Shown here piece by piece: positions 1-12,100 of a stretch of DNA of 64,000 nucleotides. Positions within the stretch are counted from its first letter, which is position 1. Each line of letters starts with the position of its first letter. Both the position numbers and the translations under genes were made by a program. The notes under the pieces were generated by a model. It saw only the letters and a program-made list of their open reading frames with translations. It was not told the DNA's origin and did not search any database. Source of the stretch: Collybiopsis luxurians FD-317 M1 (Eukaryota > Basidiomycota > Agaricomycetes > Agaricales > Omphalotaceae); NCBI GenBank assembly GCA_000827265.1, contig KN834768.1:356765-420764 (forward strand), written 5' to 3'.

Positions 1-690
1 TAGCAGTCGTGTCGTTTCCAGGCTTGGTTGGCTGGCATGGCTTGACGACTACACACCACTTCAGAGTCATTTTCAAAGATGAAACAAAGACGACATTTAC
101 TCACCCATATAAATAATTATTCGCAGTAGAATCATATGTATAAAAATTTTGCTCTTCTCCATAACAATACTAGAATCGGCATCATCAGCTTTCCCTTCCT
201 CAACGCCAAAAACAAAAAGAAACTCGTCCCCACTCGCCATAACCAACCCTGGCATCACCATCGACGTCACAAACGTCCCCAACGCACTCCTCAACGTCCC
301 ATTCACCAACCTCGGCCACCTAAAAACATCAAAATGACTCGTCCCAAACATATGCCTGGGATCCACCACCCCCGTCTCTGCATTCAAAAATCGTTATTAA
401 CAAACATCTCGTTCTGCGCGGTGATGCAGTCCGTCAAGGTGTCATACGCGACTTGAAGGTTGCCGTCTATGCTGAGGAAGGAGGTTAACGCGCAGTAGAT
501 GGAGTAGTGGAAGGCGCAACCGTGGAGGACGTTGAGACCGTAGTCGCGGAGGGGGTATTGAGACATGGAAGGGGTGGGGTTGGCGGCGACGGAGATGGGG
601 GAGGGACGCATTCTTGGGGTACGGTCTCTGCCGCTGGAAGATGAGGGATTGAGCACGAAGACGAAGGCATCAATCACCTCGCTTATACTA
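1..690 (-). pseudogene. ags1: Alpha-1,3-glucan synthase (ags1) fragment, copy A
   Basis: Minus-strand translation gives the middle of a cell-wall alpha-1,3-glucan synthase, in the N-terminal amylase-like half. Visible stretches are HYSIYCALTSFLSIDGNLQV, NEMFVNNDF, VDPRHMFGTSHFDVFRWPRL and LGTFVTSMVMPGL. They occupy two frames joined near base 385, so one frameshift is present. In intact fungi this enzyme is a very large plasma-membrane protein (amylase-like domain, GT5 synthase domain, multi-pass transporter-like tail) that makes wall alpha-1,3-glucan. Only about 200 codons are in the window. It is the duplicate of the piece at 14824-15520, and the next expected block (QAWKRH) runs off base 1. 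I infer a dead fragment, because the upstream exons are missing and replaced by an unrelated repeat. Confidence 0.82.
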
Positions 691-1235
691 AACAGCCTGC
701 AACAAACGATAGACTGTGCATTAGACGAGAATCAAGCCAGAAAGCGTCACAGTAACCTTACCAAAAACTGATACTTATCCTAACTTTCAAACTCCAGTCC
801 TTCCGATTTATGGCCACGATGGCATCTGGCCTAGATTCGCTCGTTGAAATTGATCTCGGCGCAGCTCTGAGACTGGAGTTGCTCCAGAATTCGGGGACGA
901 AAGGCAATAATTGAATTAATACGGGAAAAATACCGGTTTCGTGAATTCGAGTGAGGTGGAAGCGAAAGAGAGGGGAAATAGGCGCACACGTGAGCATGCG
1001 AATTAATGACGTAGCGCGTTTTCCTAGCGCGTCTTCTCTTAGTTAGGTTTGCTATCGGCATTTTCTTGTGACTCTTAGAGGACTTGCTCTCGACTGCCAT
1101 ATATCTAAGGACTTACTGCAGAATAGTAGATTACTATAAAGGCTAGGCTCATAACCGGCCTGTCCATGAATTTCAAAAGTCAAATGAGGACACCAAAGAC
1201 AGGCTGGCGGATCTCGAGGCTTTCTGGATAGGTGA
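690..1235. repeat. Dispersed repeat R1, copy 1
   Basis: The sequence just upstream (minus-strand sense) of the ags1 fragment is shared with about 15510-16083 and, in CpG-depleted form, with about 39420-39760. It includes the conserved stretch TCTGAGACTGGA followed by GCTCCAGAAT. A plausible intron (GTAAG...CTGCAG on the minus strand) sits at its ags1 side. I see no convincing coding frame. Confidence 0.7.
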
Positions 1236-3702
1236 GCAGGTAACCCTTCGTCGGAAAAAAACGACTCATAATGAAGTGTGAAGTAGGCAGACTTACCGAC
1301 GCTACGACTTCCGGCAACGTCTCACCCAGGCTCTCCCAATCCAGAGCAGTGTGCTTGAGGGAGCCAATAACAATCAACATAGAGATCTTAAGCCATGCGC
1401 TGGGAAATAAATCATCCTCTGTTCAACATCAAACGGGAATGAGCAATTTCCTGCCCCGAATACCCCTTCAACTCACCCGTCAATCTCTGAACCCCAAATG
1501 CATCATATGACTCGGGCGCATTTCTTGACTCCAGCAACTTCATCACCTGCGCCAGAAAATTCTCCAGGTCATCTTCTCGTCATCGCGGCCTTCAGCATCC
1601 AGATTAGGGTCACAGTATAGAGACGATCCGCGGCGCAATGCGGCCAGGAGTAACGATTCAACATGTTTGATCGTCGATGAGAAAATTTGATGGGACCATT
1701 GAGGTTGTTGAGGAGAACGATGAGCGATATGACTGCGTTGACGATTATGAGATTCGCATTCTAAATCTAGGATGAGTTCACGGTAACAAAAGCATTAGGA
1801 GACTCACCTGCGTGGCGTATCCAAAATCCCTTCGAGCCTCATCTTCGCCCCCTAGGCTAACGTAGCCGACGAAACAGGTCTGCAAGTTTGGCGTCGTTCG
1901 AGGGGCGTCAACGCCTGCGCAAATATTCCTCTCGACACAGACATGTTCTTGTCTCTCCTTCCCTTTTGCCGATGTTTCGCCAAAAGCAATGCTCCGTGAT
2001 GCCAAGCTCTTAAACGAGGAACCGAACGGCTTTGCGGATGCTCCCCTGGATGGAGAATAGTTTCGAGGTTGACGACGGGTATGATGCGGTAAGATGTACA
2101 TGCAAAGATGTATGGCTGCTTGGTGTCAAACGCAAACATATTTGCTTGCGGGGACATCGTTCTACGTCGAGCCAGTATCAGCAACGGATTAGACCGAGGG
2201 TAGACGGGAAAACACGACTTACATGGCATACATCACCCCCCGACTCAATCACGCCAGAACGCCTTAACGCCCTTCCTCACGCGAGTCACAGACCGGCTTT
2301 ACACCCTGTGCGGATGGGGCAATAGTAAACGTCAGGTGATGGCCTAATGAAGAGCTTCTGGCCTTTATCAAGCATCACAAGATAATCGGTCCGTCGGTCG
2401 AGGATGAACGCCTACTGTGGAAGGTGGACCGCCGATGACGATATTCGAATCATTCTAATGGCGTTTGGCGTCTGCCTAGGGGTGATAATGGGAAGAATGT
2501 GCTGCAGTGCTGACGGAGTAGAGGTATAAAATGTGCGTGTCATAGAAAGGCTGTTTGGAAGAGCCCTAGTGGTGTAGAAGAGGCCCAAATAAACGAAGGA
2601 GAAAGTCTGGGACGTCCTGACATGGCGCTGTAAACGGTGTTGGGCGGAACGCGTGAAAAGAAAAGTCGAAAAAATCAGCGTAAGGATGCATGTAAGCGGG
2701 GCCGGAAGACGAAAAAATGGCCGGATGGATAGCTGTAAGCCGAAATTCGTTATTAACTGCATCTTGAAAAGTAAAGCCAAGACCTGCCTTTCGTGTTGGG
2801 CCCATTGAGAATGGTGAATGAACACGTCCCAAGCTCGATTATCCTTGTCTCAATCCCAGCTTCGCCAAATCAATTTTGATCAAGACAAAAATGGTACCGA
2901 AACCGAGGAAAGACTTGGATGTAGGACCACATCGAAAAGAAAGCCACAGAAAGCGGGAGGAGTGAGTGGGTAAATTGGGAGAAAAGAATGATAGCGCAGA
3001 TGACGCCGGAGATGAATCCAGCCTTGGTCGAAGGAGTAATGCGCCATGCTAGGTTCATGGCATTAAGAAAAGTCTAGGCGTGATTTATGCTGCGACGAGT
3101 TCACCTACATCGTACAAATTAAGTTTTTCACCCTCCCAGCAAGGTGTAAGTGACACCTCAGTTCCAACGCCAGGGAACCAATATCTGCGTTCAGCAGTTC
3201 TTGCGACGGGAACCACGTAAATAATTCCAGAAGTGACCGGTCGGAGAAGCCGATTTCAGTGCTTGAGTGTGTGGTTGCCCCTTGGGCGGCGGAAGCCATG
3301 GATAATGCATTGGAGACGCAAAACCTGCTGCGAGACAAAAGGAAAGAAGCGATAGAAACTAGACGCGCGCACGCGGAGAAGCCGCCCAACTGAATACAGA
3401 CAGGGATGCGGCAATACAACCGCGGAGGTGGATCCACACTTCCGCCGCCTGGGTTCCTCAGACTGAAAATTATCCATCCACCATCGCATTAGCTCCGCAA
3501 CGCAATTCTGTGCTCGATAACGAACCCTAAAGGCTGTCAAACTGAGCATCACCAGACCTAACATCGTGGCTCCGCCAATGACGGATTCATATCGATTAGT
3601 GGTAATATCAATCGATATCAGTTGATATAAGGACTTGCGAGCTTTGACGGCCGCTTGCTTGATCCCCATCATGAGTGATTTACAGCACATCCAGTATGTC
3701 AA
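1145..3702 (-). pseudogene. Unrecognised multi-exon membrane-protein gene, copy A (probably broken)
   Basis: Several minus-strand stretches are conserved in frame with copy B (17158-19597). They are RYESVIGGATMLGLVMLSLT near 3600, a hydrophobic run FISGVICAIILFSQFTHSLL near 2980, a block LLFKMQLITNFGLQLSIRPF near 2750 and a 3' end containing DAFGVQRLT spliced to LKHTALDWESLGETLPEVVA near 1280-1500. Good splice sites join the last pieces (donor GTGAGT near 1478, donor GTAAGT near 1300). The hydrophobic runs suggest an integral membrane protein. Indels between the copies and a frame change near 1590-1600, present in both, make an intact product doubtful. I do not recognise the family. Confidence 0.45.
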
Positions 3703-3926
3703 TCATATACATGGTAAACCGTCCTTTTTGCTAATTGTGCACTGCTCTCCAGAGGCTTAGAAATGACAGTGAACAACGGAAGGTAACAAAATTCTTTTGT
3801 TAATATAAGACTGGCAATCTGATGATAGGCTATTAGCATGTTTGCAAATGCTTCAGGCTTTACTGTAATCAATTCAAAATTCATTGTTATTTGTAAGTTA
3901 AATACTCTCATAAATATGGCATGCAT
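3699..3926 (-). CDS. Short conserved open frame upstream of the membrane-protein gene, copy A
   Basis: A 75-codon minus-strand frame is retained almost residue for residue in copy B (19594-19872), including MNFELITVKPEAFANMLIAY and LTKEFCYLPLFTVIS. It lies between the diverging NACHT gene and the membrane-protein gene. It could be the first exon of the latter, or simply DNA upstream of the NACHT gene that is open by chance. There is no recognisable domain. Confidence 0.3.
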   Translation of the reverse strand: MHAIFMRVFNLQITMNFELITVKPEAFANMLIAYHQIASLILTKEFCYLPLFTVISKPLESSAQLAKRTVYHVYD

Positions 3927-3950
3927 TCAGGGAGTTCTGATTCTGAACAG

Positions 3951-6900
3951 CAAATGATGAAAAGGAAAAGATCCAAAAATGGCTAAATGCACCTGATTGT
4001 ACCATAAACTTTCAAGTTGCAGATGACAAGAGAACTGAGGGCACTGGTCAATGGATCCTCAGTCATCCTGAGTATATCAGGTGGAAGTATTTTGAAGGCT
4101 CAAGTGTACTCTTGATTCAGGGTAAAGGTATGGGAGATATTCCTGACATGACAAGCCTTTGCTAACAACCCATTGAAGCTGGATCGGGCAAGACCATCCT
4201 ATCGTGAGTTATGATTATGAGTTTCAAGATTATTGAAGGTCATCTTGTACCAGTTCTACAATTATCAGAGACCTTGAGCGAGAAGCCCCAGAAAATGTCT
4301 GGTATCACTACTTTGACTCACGTGAGAATACAGACAAAAAGTCTACATTTCGGGGCTACCTATTATCTCTTCTGGTCCGGGTTGGTGCCGACAGTACAGG
4401 CAAAGTTCATCCAGCATTGAAGGAATTGTTTGATAAATGTAGTAGGCAAGGCCCCACTGAATCCTCGCCTACTGAAAAAGACTTGGCGACGGTATTGAAA
4501 GAAGTTCTGGTGACTTTCAATTGGGGCTACATTGTGCTGGATGCTATGGATGAATGTAGAGAATCTAAGAAGATTTTTGAATGGCTGCAAAATCTGCCTA
4601 AGCAGTTTTGCATTCTTTTTACAAGCCGCTACAGGCCAGAGGGAGACAGTTTGAAGGAATGCCTTAAAATTTCATTAGATAGCAGAAATGCTAAGGTTGA
4701 TGAGGATATTGGAATATATCTAGAGGAAGCAGTTGGCTTTACTGGAGATTTAAGAGTTGAGGTTATAAACACTTTGAAAGAAAAGGCACAGAGGCAGTAA
4801 GTGTGATTCTGAAGTATTTCTTATACCATAACATTTAAATCTCACATTTATGAGCACAGATTCCGCTGGGTAGATTGTCAGCTGAGGGCACTGGAGGATT
4901 GTGGTGGGATACCTGGAGCTGTCCATGAGGCTTTGGCAGATCTGCCTGAAGATCTGGAACAAACTTATAGTCAAGCAATGGAGCGAACTTTGAAGAGGAA
5001 AAGAACCAAAAAATATGCTCAAAATATGCTCTTGTGGCTTTTATATTCATTTCGGCCTCTGACTGTGGAAATTATTGCTGAAATTCTATCAGTAAATCTG
5101 GAGAATAGCAGGGTGGAAAAGGTCAATGGGATCAATGTTCAGATTCATGCAATCATTGACTCTACTCTAGTAGCAGTTAATACAAATTCAAATGTGCAGC
5201 TGGCTCATGCCTCTGTGAAGGAGTTCTTGATTACTCAATACAATTCATCCCATGCTGTGGGATCATTCACCATTGATGAACAGTTGGCACATGGAAAGAT
5301 TGCCCAAACATGCATAGTATATTTAATGGATTTCATGAGAAGAATTGATATAGAAAGTGAGAATTTTCAAATACGGAGGTATCAATTAGGAGATTATGCT
5401 GTAGTTAATTGGCCAAGGCATGCAAGACTTATTGAAGGCAAAGACAATCACAGTCAGGTGCATTTTAAGATAGTAGAATTTGCTACAATGGGGATAAAAT
5501 CTTTTTACAAATGGGTTAAAATATATGAAATGTCATGGGGGGGTCACTGGAATAGAAAAGAATGGGAAAATGCAAGCCCACTCTTCTACTTGATATGGGA
5601 AGAATTATTGACAGCAAGTGATGAGCTGTTGAATTCTTGCAATGGGTGCAATTTAGAGGGAGCACTCTATGTTGCATCTGCACATGGACATACACACCTT
5701 GTTCAAAAATTACTCAGCTGTGATGCAGATGTCAATGCACAGGGTGGCAAATATGGCAATGCCCTTCTAGCTGCTGTAGCTGCAGGAAATGAGGGTATCG
5801 TGAATGTTTTACTTGAGAAAGGAGCAGATGTCAATGCTCAGGTTGGTCAATATGGCAATACCCTTCTAGCTGTTGTAGCTGCAGAAAATGAGGGCATTGT
5901 GAATGTTTTACTTGGGAATGGAGCAGATGTCAATGCTCAGGGTGGCTTTTATGGAAATGCTCTTCTGGCTGCTATAGCTGCACAAAATGAGGGTATCGTG
6001 AATGTTTTACTTGAGAAAGGAGCAGATGTCAATGCTCAGGGTGGTCAATATGGCAATGCNNNNNNNNNNNNNNNNNNNNNNNNNNNNNNNNNNNNNNNNN
6101 NNNNNNNNNNNNNNNNNNNNNNNNNNNNNNNNNNNNNNNNNNNNNNNNNNNNNNNNNNNNNNNNNNNNNNNNNNNNNNNNNNNNNNNNNNNNNNNNNNNN
6201 NNNNNNNNNNNNNNNNNNNNNNNNNNNNNNNNNNNNNNNNNNNNNNNNNNNNNNNNNNNNNNNNNNNNNNNNNNNNNNNNNNNNNNNNNNNNNNNNNNNN
6301 NNNNNNNNNNNNNNNNNNNNNNNNNNNNNNNNNNNNNNNNNNNNNNNNNNNNNNNNNNNNNNNNNNNNNNNNNNNNNNNNNNNNNNNNNNNNNNNNNNNN
6401 NNNNNNNNNNNNNNNNNNNNNNNNNNNNNNNNNNNNNNNNNNNNNNNNNNNNNNNNNNNNNNNNNNNNNNNNNNNNNNNNNNNNNNNNNNNNNNNNNNNN
6501 NNNNNNNNNNNNNNNNNNNNNNNNNNNNNNNNNNNNNNNNNNNNNNNNNNNNNNNNNNNNNNNNNNNNNNNNNNNNNNNNNNNNNNNNNNNNNNNNNNNN
6601 NNNNNNNNNNNNNNNNNNNNNNNNNNNNNNNNNNNNNNNNNNNNNNNNNNNNNNNNNNNNNNNNNNNNNNNNNNNNNNNNNNNNNNNNNNNNNNNNNNNN
6701 NNNNNNNNNNNNNNNNNNNNNNNNNNNNNNNNNNNNNNNNNNNNNNNNNNNNNNNNNNNNNNNNNNNNNNNNNNNNNNNNNNNNNNNNNNNNNNNNNNNN
6801 NNNNNNNNNNNNGTGAATGTTTTACTTGAGAAAGGAGCAGATGTCAATGCTCAGGGTGGCAAATATGGCAATGCTCTTCAGGCTGCTGTAACTACAGAAC

Positions 6901-7298
6901 ATAAGAGCATTGTGAATGTTTTACTTGAGAAAGGAGCAAATGTCAATGCTCAGGGTGGTTTTTATAGCAATGCCCTTCAGGCTGCTGTAGCAAGAAGAAA
7001 TGAGGGTATTGTGAATATTTTGATTGAGAAAGGAGCAGATGTCAATGCTCAGGGTGGAAAATATGGCAATGCCCTTCAGGCTGCTGTAGCAAGGCAAAAT
7101 GAGGGTATTGTGAATGTTTTACTTAAGAATGGAGCAGATGTCAATGCTCAGGGTGGCAAATATGGCAATGCCCTTCTGGCTGCTGTAGCAAGACAAAATG
7201 GCGGTATTGTAAATGTTTTACTTGAGAAAGGAGCAGATGTCAATACTCAGGATGGCAAATATGGCAATGCCCTTCAGGCTGTAACAGAAGAAAAATGA
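3951..7298 (+). CDS. NACHT-ankyrin NLR-like receptor, copy A (N-terminus unresolved, internal gap)
   Basis: Spliced model: 3951-4127, a 25-bp exon 4179-4203, 4254-4796 and 4860-7298, with introns of 50-63 bp and GT...AG ends. The exons give WIL-type pre-NACHT sequence, Walker A GKAGSGKT (mostly on the microexon), Walker B YIVLDAMDEC near 4531-4560, TSR near 4622 and the post-NACHT motif HASVKEFL near 5206. From about 5690 come 33-residue ankyrin repeats of the type GNEGIVNVLLEKGADVNAQ. About 4 units lie before and 5-6 after the run of N at 6060-6812. Known NACHT NTPases of this type are intracellular receptors or death/incompatibility regulators; this role is inferred. An acceptor at 3950 implies at least one further 5' exon that I could not place. 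The stop at 7296 follows a +1 shift relative to the repeat frame. Confidence 0.83.
6060..6812. other. Assembly gap (753 N) inside the ankyrin array of copy A
   Basis: A run of N interrupts near-identical 99-bp ankyrin units. The reading frame before the gap (codons starting at positions 1 mod 3) and after it (0 mod 3) do not agree. The gap length is therefore only an estimate, or a frameshift lies inside. Confidence 0.97.
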
Positions 7299-8096
7299 GG
7301 GTATTGTGAGTCTTTTACTTGAGAAAGGAGCACATGTCATAAGTTCACAATGAAATGAAGGATAGTTTTTATCACTTTTCCAATCCCTTAATTTCCCATA
7401 GATGTTACCCATAAAAAGTAAAGAATAAATTGACTAACTTCATTGTTACTCTGCAACCTGCCATATTTTACTTTTTCTCACTGGCAATGACCATGCCGAG
7501 ATTATGCTGCAGTTTGAGAGTCACCTCTAGATCTTTGGAGACTGCATTGGGAGCATAGATAGCTTGGATAGAAGCAAAAATACATAATGATCTACTTGTC
7601 CACAATCTTGAAATGCTCTATATTTATTCCCTGCTCTTTCTGGCAATTTAGTTAGAATACTGAACCACAGTGTACTAACTTTTTATTTGTTAAACATTAC
7701 AGTCCCCTCAACAATTTCAGTGTGTGCTACAAGTTGAACAGTAGTAAATATATGAACTGTGAAAGTGTGAAGCATCAACATTTGTCCGATTTTCCCAAAA
7801 TAACATTCCATCAATAATCATTCTGGCTTGCAGGAAAAACCATCACTGCTTGCAACTTGCTTGAACTATGGCTGTGTTCTTATATTAAGCTGCCAAAATT
7901 TGGCAGGGACAAGTTGGGTGAAGTTCCACAAGTAAAACTGAATGAATTGCAATGTACTGCACATTTGCGCTGCACACCTTCTTTTCCCATCAAGGGAACG
8001 TTTCACTAACAATCCTGACCAAAGCTCCAACATTATATTGCTATTACTTGAAATCTGTCATTAATAGTAATAGGTTATTAATAAATTATTAACCTA
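7299..8096. other. Intergenic: downstream flank of NACHT-ankyrin copy A
   Basis: Bases up to 7446 match copy B. Bases up to about 7825 match, inverted, 30700-31080, with shared landmarks such as the stretch around AACATTACAGTCCCCTCAAC. Directly after the stop codon, the sequence still reads as an ankyrin half-repeat in the shifted frame, ending in SSQ and a stop at about 7350. No gene was recognised in 7450-8096. Confidence 0.7.
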
Positions 8097-8450
8097 TTAA
8101 AATAAGGAATTAATTAGTTTTTTAGAGTACTTGATTTCACCCAAAATCATCTTGTAAGCATCAAACTTGAACAGCCATGCTTTGGAGCACATCACTTTAG
8201 TTGCTGTCTCTGCCTTCATTGATGAATAAAGATCAGTACAAAGGTGGCGGGACTTATCGAATAAGTGCTCTACTGATACACTTGTACTGGGAATTGCCAA
8301 AAAGCTGTATGCAATATGTCCAATAATGGAAAATCCAGGTACTGACATTGTGTTCTTGTAGTGATCCTAAAAGGCATGAAAATCATATTCTCATATTGTA
8401 GAAATGCCAGGAACATATATGCCACCAATCAAGTGGTTTATCAATGTCAC
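8097..8450 (-). pseudogene. hAT-family transposase C-terminal remnant
   Basis: An 83-codon minus-strand frame has the hAT C-terminal dimerisation signature: IAYSFLAIPSTSVSVEHLFD, then KSRHLCTDLYSSMKAETATK and a final conserved tryptophan (KAWL). Upstream in the same direction, near 8438-8449, DIDKPLDWWH matches the conserved PLxWW motif of hAT transposases. A frame break or intron lies between the two. The catalytic part is not found. It is interpreted as a dead remnant and may be related to the hAT-type MITEs at 12593 and 38787. Confidence 0.75.
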
Positions 8451-9189
8451 CTTCTCTACTCTCCTGTGATATAGTGCTTGAACTCTGAGGGTTTGGGGGC
8501 TGATGGTGGGGGAGTGGTAGACCTAGACCTCAAAGGTATACCAAGACAAGTGTTTTAAGAGTAGCAAGAAAATTTGTGTTTTCTGAAATCATCTTTGTAG
8601 CCTTCTGTGGAAAGTACTGCTATGTCCAGGGCATGCCACTGAAGCATACTATTGGTATACAGCCTCGAAGATGGTTCTAGCCCATACATAGTCATCAGAT
8701 TACTCTTTTGTACTATTTGTACTATTTCTGGTCTGGAGATCCGCAGTGACCCTCAGGCATCTTCCAAATATGTTCCAGAGAGCCTGCATTTGTCCCAAAA
8801 CCTGGGAGGCCTTGGCAGCTAAGCAGCCTAGAGTGCCTAAGGGCTTGGAAAAATGGGTGGTTATTGATTCTGTTTCAGGAGTTGTATCATGAGTACATCA
8901 GTTGTTCCTGAGAAATATATTTCACATTCTGCCTAGCTGAGAGAATTTTTTTAGAGAATCACTACTTCCCCAGGTCAAAGAATCTCTGGACTTGATGCTT
9001 GCACTAGTGGAGGATATTCTCCTCTTTCAGGTTTATTCAAAAAGTGTCTCTTCACTTTTCATCAGGCACTTTTCAATGAACAGACTATGCAGACAATGTA
9101 CAAAGTTTGCAGTGATACTTCTAAACTGTATAAGCCATTTTGGAATCAAGAATCTATTCTAGAAACAGATCAAAACTAATTGATGCCCT
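8451..9189. other. No gene seen
   Basis: AT-rich, CpG-poor sequence between the hAT remnant and the ags1 pseudogene. Only short open frames occur, with no family resemblance that I can support. Confidence 0.5.
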
Positions 9190-12100
9190 TGTTCAAAAGA
9201 ACACTTCTGAGCCTTACATTTCAACTCTGGCAGAGCAACTTCTGCCATACAATCTACCTTGATCCTGCAAGTTTTCATGGGCTTCTCATCAAGTGCAGCA
9301 ATATCCATTGGATCAGGATTAGGGAGTTAACATGCTTGAGTGTCCATATGATAGGATACCTCACCTAACCATGTTTCCCATACTTGTCCAAAATCCCCCC
9401 AACCTCCATACTATTCTGGTGCAGACTGATGAATACAGCAGCGGCATGCAACAGATTGAATGTATTACCAAACTGAACATACTTTGTGCAATACTCCTTG
9501 GTCACATTGAATGCAGAACAGACCTTCTGCATTTCTTCCTCAGTATGGAACAGCCAGAGTCCTTGACACTCAGCATTGTGGAGGGAGAGATAGACAGGGA
9601 TGACTTTGGGTAAGAGATAGATGGGAGTGAGACTGCTGTGGTAGTGGCTGATGTGATATACATCAATTGTCAGATAAGGGCAGATGGTTGCAGTGATGGC
9701 TGAACTCAGGCTGTCCATTTGAGCAGGATATGAATTGCCTTTGGTCTGTGTGTGGAAGGCTAGACTGTTGAGGATGACATATGATATGGTCCATGACATG
9801 CATCTCAATTCTGATGAGGTATGGCTCTTTGAAAATTACCACCTCGGTAGGATCATCAGGAACCCCCAGGGGGTAATCTGAGTCTTTGACCTTGGGCATG
9901 ACCCAGATCAGATCCACATCTGTCGCTGCCTTATCCATTGAGCTCAACATCACACCAAGACCCCCAATCTTCACCTTGAGATTCCAATCCATAATCTCAT
10001 ACTCCAACATTGCAATCAGAACCATCCTTTGCTTGGGTTTTTTCTCCAGCCAACCTATAACCTCCTCAGTTGTCTCCCTGTGCACAGTGAGCTTCTGATC
10101 CACCAATGCAAGCTCCATATCAAGATCCATTGAAAGACTAGACCTTTTGCACAAAAGAAAGACAGGCAGGTAGCTCAATTTCACAATACCATACTTGTTG
10201 TGCTCGATACTGTAAAATGTGAGCATAAATACAGACACAGCAAGTGTAGCTGTAATGAGCAGGATGGACACCAAAAGACCATAGATAACCATACTGATGG
10301 ATGTCTTCCCACAGGGCTGGAGTGTCCACATCAATGTCAAGTCATCCGCAGACATGTTGACATAATTTGGTGCTTCAGTATTGGGAGGAAGCCAGTCCAA
10401 AATACCATCACTGTCCATGTCACTGCAGTAATAATCCAGGATGTTGACATTGAGCTGGACATCCGAAGGCCAAGACGTCATGATCTTCAGTTCCCACTTT
10501 GCATCTAAGTTGAGAACAAACTTGAACTGGCTATCAATCCGCCTGTCATTTCCCCATTGGTTGAAAACACCTCTGGCAAGGAACTGATGCACACAGCAGG
10601 GGAGACCAGAGTAATCCCAGTCTGCATGAGCTATGTTTTCAGCAGTCAGTGTGGCTTCACTCCAATCTACAAAAAAAAAAAATCAAGTACATTTCTTAGT
10701 CTCAGACAGTGTGAAGCTTCCCTTCCTTATATGTACTGGAATAATACCCACAAATTGGTTAGTAAGTACTATACAGAGGTAGTGTCAAGGGGAACAGTCA
10801 TATCAGTAGTGCATGGGGAGCACAGCATGTTTCTGGAATGATGAATGGGACTAGTTTGAATAGGGGGAGACATGTTGCGCAGGAATTGGACGTTTGACTT
10901 GACATGTGAGCAATAGGCACTTATTGGCCAAATCAATTAAGTGGCTGTGCTAAAAGAAAATTAAGTAGTGGGATGAAGAGGAACAATGAAAGAAATAAGT
11001 CAGGGCATAACACATGTTAACATTGAATCATCCATGAGAATCAACCATGCGAGGTATGGGAAAGGAGGAGTGGACATGTTGATGTAATTTAGAGCTTCAG
11101 TATTGGGAGGAAGCCAGTCCAAAACACCATCATTGTCTGTGTTGCTGTAGTAATAATCCAGGATGTCAAACTCCCAGATATTGAGCTGGACATACAAAGG
11201 CCAAAGGTATCACCCCCAGTCACCTCACCTGCAAAAAAAAAAAAAAACCATGAAACCTATGCCACCTCAAATCTAAAGAAAAACACAGCGCAACTGCAAT
11301 ATAAAAATTACCCTTCCCAAGCTTCCTCACACTCCCTCATAGCTGCCAACTACTCTGCCAATGCATCCAATGTCACCTGCAACACCTTATCTATCCTAAT
11401 TGCATCAATATCCAATGCTGTAATCATGATACACAAATATGTTGTCAGCTTCGGCATCACTGAAGGCTTCCACTCCCTCAACCGATCCTGCACTGATGCA
11501 AACTTTGACAGCTGGCATTGCCAATCTGGAAACACACTGAACACCTTGATATCACTGTACTGATCAAAATCAGACTCAGGGCATTCAGGCAATATCACAT
11601 TCACAATGGTGCCATTGTTGTTCCAGAATCTGGGGAGGAGGCAGGAGGTGTTGCAGGTGTTGCAGATCTGGGAATGTTCACTTGTTAGTTGGTTTACAAG
11701 GGAGAGGTCCAAGAGATGTACCTGAAAATCCTTGTATTCTGTGAAATTCCAAGGCAGATACACAGGTTTGAGCCATTTGCCTTCTTACTCTGAGAGAGTA
11801 AAAGGTGCACTGATGTTGAGGAATCTGCAGAAAAGGGTTAGCAAATGATGAGACAGAAAGATGTTCTTATACACACCCTTGAATCCAATGAAATTGCTCA
11901 TAGTACCAACTGTAAGATCCACCAAAAATTACATGCTTCAGGTGTGAATCTTGTCAATCATTGTCACCCAATCATCCAAAGTACCGCAGTGAGGATCAAG
12001 TACTGAGATGTCAAGGGGAGAATAACCTAATAATTATTAGTAGGATTTTTGACAGAACCATTGTACACTCACTATCTGCCTGCCAAATCATATTAAAAAA

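Larger units (their letters stand above)
1..7446. repeat. Segmental duplication, copy A
   Basis: This segment aligns base for base, with small indels, to 14824-23826. Base 1 matches about 14824 and the similarity ends near 7446/23826. It carries the same three units in the same order and orientation: an ags1 fragment, an unrecognised membrane-protein gene and a NACHT-ankyrin gene. Copy A lacks about 1.07 kb present in copy B (16084-17157). The left edge lies outside the window. The part from about 6.9 kb to 7825 also recurs inverted at 30700-32081. Confidence 0.93.

Noticed and set aside
6029..6847. Open frames spanning the run of N on both strands
   Set aside because: They consist almost entirely of unknown bases and carry no information.
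5690..7298. Regular 99-bp repeats that could be mistaken for a CRISPR array
   Set aside because: The repeats are coding ankyrin units without unique spacers, in a eukaryotic gene with introns.
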